Source: an uncultured Bacteroidales bacterium
GTDB lineage: Bacteria > Bacteroidota > Bacteroidia > Bacteroidales > Paludibacteraceae
DNA length: 9,464 nucleotides
Direction of reading: 5' to 3'
NCBI GenBank assembly: GCA_903929065.1
Contig: CAIYTJ010000165.1
Span: forward strand, 1 to 9,464
Shown here piece after piece: positions 7,018 to 9,464 of the stretch. Position 1 is the stretch's first letter; the number at the start of each line of letters is the position of its first letter. Made by a program: the position numbers and the translations under genes. The notes below the pieces were generated by a model. It saw only the letters and a program-made list of their open reading frames with translations, ran no database searches and had not been told where the DNA came from.

Positions 7018-8187
7018 ATGTATTTATGTAAACAATCGTGGAGATGGTACGGTCCGAATGATCCGGTATCATTATGGGACATTCGTCAGGCCGGTGCAAC
7101 CGATATTGTAACGGCATTACATCAAATTCCAAATGGAGAAGTATGGCCGCTTGAAGCCATTCAATACCGCAAAAGAATGATTGCGGAAGCTGGTTTAATC
7201 TGGTCGGTAGTGGAAAGTGTTCCGGTACACGAAGATATTAAAAAAAGAACAGGAAATTATAAACAGTATATCGAAAATTACAAACAGACCGTTCGTAATC
7301 TGGCAGAATGTGATATTCGTATCGTGACATATAACTTTATGCCGATTCTGGACTGGACACGTACAGATTTAGCTTACGAGATGCCCGACCGCTCGAAAGC
7401 ATTACGTTTTGAAATGGCAGCTTTTGTGGCTTTTGATCTGTATGTTTTGAAACGTCCGAATGCGGAAAATGATTATACTGTTGATCAGATTTCGAAAGCG
7501 AAAAAACGCTTTGACGAAATGAGCGAAAAAGAAATAGAAACATTGACCCGAAATATGATTGCCGGACTTCCGGGAGCGGAAGAAAGTTTTTCGTTGCAAC
7601 AATTTCAGGCTGCACTGGATACGTACAAAGGGATTGATGAATCTCATTTACGTAATAATTTGTTCTATTTTATAAATGAAATATGCCATGTGGCAGATGA
7701 AGTTGGTGTTCTGATGGCTATTCACCCGGATGATCCTCCGCGTTCTATTCTCGGTTTACCGCGAATTCTGAGCAATGCCGAGGATGTTCGGAAGCTTTTT
7801 GCGGCTGTGCCAAGTAAAGCAAACGGAATTTGCTTATGTACCGGTTCATTTGGGGTTTCATCAACCAATGACCTGACAGCCATGTTGCGCGAATTTGGAG
7901 AACGGTTATATTACGTGCATTTCCGCAGCACACACCGAAACGAAGAAGGTGATTTCTACGAAGATAATCATTTGGAAGGTGATGTGGATATGTATGAAGC
8001 CATGAAAGCCTTACTGGTTGTTCAGTATACGTACAAACGCAACATTCCGATGCGACCTGACCATGGTCACCAAATGTTGGATGACTTGCACAAAAAAACG
8101 AATCCTGGTTATTCAGGAATTGGCATGTTGAGAGGAATGGCCGAATTACGCGGATTGGAACTCGGAATTTCAAGAACATTGTTTTAA
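7018..8187 (+). CDS. uxuA: Mannonate dehydratase
   Basis: The protein has 389 residues, close to E. coli UxuA (394). It dehydrates D-mannonate to 2-keto-3-deoxy-D-gluconate with a divalent metal in a TIM-barrel active site. The N-terminal WRWYGPNDPVSLWDIRQAGA (9-28) and HQIPNGEVWP (35-44) are typical of the family. Likely metal and catalytic residues are His236 in HPDDPP (236-241), Cys274 in CLCTGS (272-277), His301 in HFR (301-303) and Asp348/His349 in RPDHGH (346-351). All expected sites are present, so it should be active. The ATG at 7018 gives the usual family N-terminus. No Shine-Dalgarno is visible. It sits 171 nt after the uxuB stop, with two hairpins in between, and supplies the substrate for the kinase encoded next. 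Confidence 0.95.
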   Translation: MYLCKQSWRWYGPNDPVSLWDIRQAGATDIVTALHQIPNGEVWPLEAIQYRKRMIAEAGLIWSVVESVPVHEDIKKRTGNYKQYIENYKQTVRNLAECDIRIVTYNFMPILDWTRTDLAYEMPDRSKALRFEMAAFVAFDLYVLKRPNAENDYTVDQISKAKKRFDEMSEKEIETLTRNMIAGLPGAEESFSLQQFQAALDTYKGIDESHLRNNLFYFINEICHVADEVGVLMAIHPDDPPRSILGLPRILSNAEDVRKLFAAVPSKANGICLCTGSFGVSSTNDLTAMLREFGERLYYVHFRSTHRNEEGDFYEDNHLEGDVDMYEAMKALLVVQYTYKRNIPMRPDHGHQMLDDLHKKTNPGYSGIGMLRGMAELRGLELGISRTLF

Positions 8188-8247
8188 TTTACGATTTATT
8201 CATTTACAATTTACAATTGGTTGAAAGCGATTCGTTTTCAACCAATT
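8188..8247. repeat. AT-rich palindromic element, copy A (before kdgK)
   Basis: It begins right after the uxuA stop. It contains TTACGATTT (8189-8197), ATTTACAATTTACAATTGG (8202-8220), and then a perfect 12-bp hairpin AATTGGTTGAAA / TTTCAACCAATT (8215-8226 and 8236-8247). Three blocks recur as the reverse complement after kdgK: TTACGATTT, the 19-mer and TTTTCAACC. This marks it as one member of a repeat family. There is no T-run after the hairpin. Confidence 0.75.
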
Positions 8248-8297
8248 AATAATCAAACAAAAATAACCATTAATTAAATTACCTAATACACAACAAA

Positions 8298-9377
8298 ATG
8301 AGTATCGAATTAAGAAAAGATTGCAAATACTCCCTGATGGTTGCCACCAGTATGGGCGTTCGCATTACTCCGCTAAACGGTCAACCCGTTCACAGCAGTC
8401 ATTTATATGATTTACAGGCTTCAAGTGCTGAAACCAATGTTGCCAGTATTTCTTCTTTCCTAGGACTTCCCGTAAAAGTACTAACTACTTTTGTAAAAGA
8501 CAGTCCGATTGCACAATTGATAAAAAGTGATTTGAGAAGCCGTCATATGGATTATGAAGGTCCTGAAGTGGCTCAGGGTGATCCATGGGGTTACCGTCAC
8601 CAGTTTAATATTGCCGATAGCGGCTTTGGAACCCGTGGTCCACGTGTTTTGAACGATCGTGCCGGTGAAGTTGGCCGTACGTTGAATGTAAAAGACTTTG
8701 ATCTGGAACGAATCTTTGTAAAAGAGGGTGTTCAGATTCTGCATCTTTCAGGATTGATTGGCGCTTTATCAGCCGATACAAGTGAATTTTGCTTACAATT
8801 AGCCCGTTATGCCAAGAAAACCGGAACTCGTATTTCGTTTGACTTGAATTATCGTGCTTCTTTCTGGAAAGGCCGTGATAAAGAACTTCGTGAAATTTTT
8901 ACCGAAATTGCTTCTGTTGCCGATATTTTGATTGGTAACGAAGAAGATTTCCAGCTTTGCCTTGGAATTAAAGGCCCTGAAGCCGGTGGTAAAGGTATTG
9001 AAGCCGAAATTGATGGTTTCAAAGGTATGATTGGTCGTGTAAAAGAAGCTTTCCCGAATGCATCTGTTTATGCAACAACCTTACGTCAGGTAATCAGCAC
9101 TAACGAACATCTCTGGGGTGCTATTATGCTTGATGGTGAAACATGGAACGTCATTGAACCACGTAAAATTAATGTCCTCGACCGTATCGGTGGTGGGGAT
9201 GGATTTGTTGGCGGTATGCTTTATGCTATTCTCAAAGGCTGGCCATCTGAACAATGGGCACAATTTGGTTGGGCATCAGGTGCTTTGGCTACCACATTCT
9301 TAACCGATTACGCTCAACCTGCCGATGAAGAAATGATTTGGAGCATCTGGGGCGGAAATGCACGCGTTAAACGCTAA
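8298..9377 (+). CDS. kdgK: 2-keto-3-deoxygluconate kinase (PfkB family)
   Basis: A PfkB-family (ribokinase-like) sugar kinase that phosphorylates 2-keto-3-deoxy-D-gluconate to KDPG with ATP, the step after mannonate dehydratase. Visible features are the N-terminal ASSAETNVASISSFLGLPVK (41-60), in the place of the family's GGAxxNVA sugar-site motif, FDLNYRASFW (181-190), GNEEDF (213-218) and the C-terminal PfkB signature region DRIGGGDGFVGG (295-306) with the catalytic base Asp301. DRIGGGD replaces the common DTTGAGD, but the anion-hole glycines and Asp are kept. At 359 residues it is somewhat longer than many KdgK proteins (about 310-340). Substrate assignment relies largely on the neighbouring uxuA. 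It is the last gene in view; KDPG aldolase would be the logical next gene. Confidence 0.87.
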   Translation: MSIELRKDCKYSLMVATSMGVRITPLNGQPVHSSHLYDLQASSAETNVASISSFLGLPVKVLTTFVKDSPIAQLIKSDLRSRHMDYEGPEVAQGDPWGYRHQFNIADSGFGTRGPRVLNDRAGEVGRTLNVKDFDLERIFVKEGVQILHLSGLIGALSADTSEFCLQLARYAKKTGTRISFDLNYRASFWKGRDKELREIFTEIASVADILIGNEEDFQLCLGIKGPEAGGKGIEAEIDGFKGMIGRVKEAFPNASVYATTLRQVISTNEHLWGAIMLDGETWNVIEPRKINVLDRIGGGDGFVGGMLYAILKGWPSEQWAQFGWASGALATTFLTDYAQPADEEMIWSIWGGNARVKR

Positions 9378-9390
9378 ATTATTATTTTAA

Positions 9391-9464
9391 ATTTACGATT
9401 TACGAATTACGATTGGGTTGAAAATCTCTTTGTCCAATTGTAAATTGTAAATCTAAAATCGTAA
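9391..9464. repeat. AT-rich palindromic element, copy B (after kdgK, inverted)
   Basis: ATTTACGAATTACGATTGG (9398-9416) pairs with CCAATTGTAAATTGTAAAT (9434-9452): 16 of 19 positions are Watson-Crick and two are G-U pairs, with a 17-nt loop. Positions 9434-9452 are the exact reverse complement of 8202-8220. GGTTGAAAA (9416-9424) and AAATCGTAA (9456-9464) mirror the other blocks of copy A. It may continue past the window edge. It could fold at the 3' end of the kdgK message, but no T-run is visible. Confidence 0.75.

Noticed and set aside
7337..8179. Minus-strand ORFs opposite uxuA, up to 144 residues
   Set aside because: The coding strand carries intact mannonate dehydratase motifs, and the antisense products have no recognisable domain.
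8188..9464. CRISPR-like or transposon end interpretation of the AT-rich repeats
   Set aside because: Only two copies, inverted, with no spacers of regular length, no transposase and no visible target-site duplication; a dispersed palindromic element is the simpler reading.

Overview
The window looks like chromosomal DNA of a Bacteroidota (Bacteroidetes) species, probably an anaerobic or facultative polysaccharide degrader of the Bacteroidales/Marinilabiliales type. The evidence is a C-terminal type IX secretion (T9SS) sorting domain, AT-rich and Shine-Dalgarno-poor leaders in front of every gene, a promoter with the Bacteroidetes -7 box (TAnnTTTG), and gene products that read like Bacteroidetes hexuronate enzymes. 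The genus cannot be fixed from the sequence alone. All credible genes are on the + strand.

Left part (1-3220). The 3' end of a very large secreted, Thr/Ser/Gly/Asn-rich surface protein (beta-strand repeats, one fibronectin type III domain, T9SS sorting domain) is followed by a small GC-rich hairpin. Next comes a 57-residue ORF with a Pro/Gly-rich tail and no recognised function. A strong Rho-independent terminator closes this unit.

Middle (3221-3580). About 250 bases without a gene lead into a compact regulatory region. A -7 box (3524-3531) is flanked by two matching pseudo-palindromes with a central CpG (GTGTnCGnACAC), exactly 72 bp apart centre to centre. These are strong candidates for operators of the LacI-family regulator encoded immediately downstream.

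Right part (3581-9464). Five genes in one direction form a hexuronate catabolic cluster: lacI-type regulator, uxaE (tagaturonate/fructuronate epimerase), an SDR-type fructuronate reductase (uxuB role), uxuA (mannonate dehydratase) and kdgK (2-keto-3-deoxygluconate kinase). The inferred route is D-tagaturonate -> D-fructuronate -> D-mannonate -> 2-keto-3-deoxygluconate -> KDPG. The epimerase would feed the galacturonate branch into the glucuronate branch, making the altronate enzymes UxaA and UxaB unnecessary. Hexuronate isomerase (UxaC), KDPG aldolase (Eda) and transporters are not in the window.

The gaps inside the cluster are 12, 113 (to the preferred uxuB start), 171 and 110 bases. The three long ones hold palindromic sequence of different kinds, including an inverted pair of CCCCTAAAGGGG elements before uxuB and an inverted pair of ~60-75 nt AT-rich elements bracketing kdgK. 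The most interesting points are the epimerase-bypass operon with its paired LacI operators, the unrecognised 57-aa ORF, and the palindromic elements between the genes.
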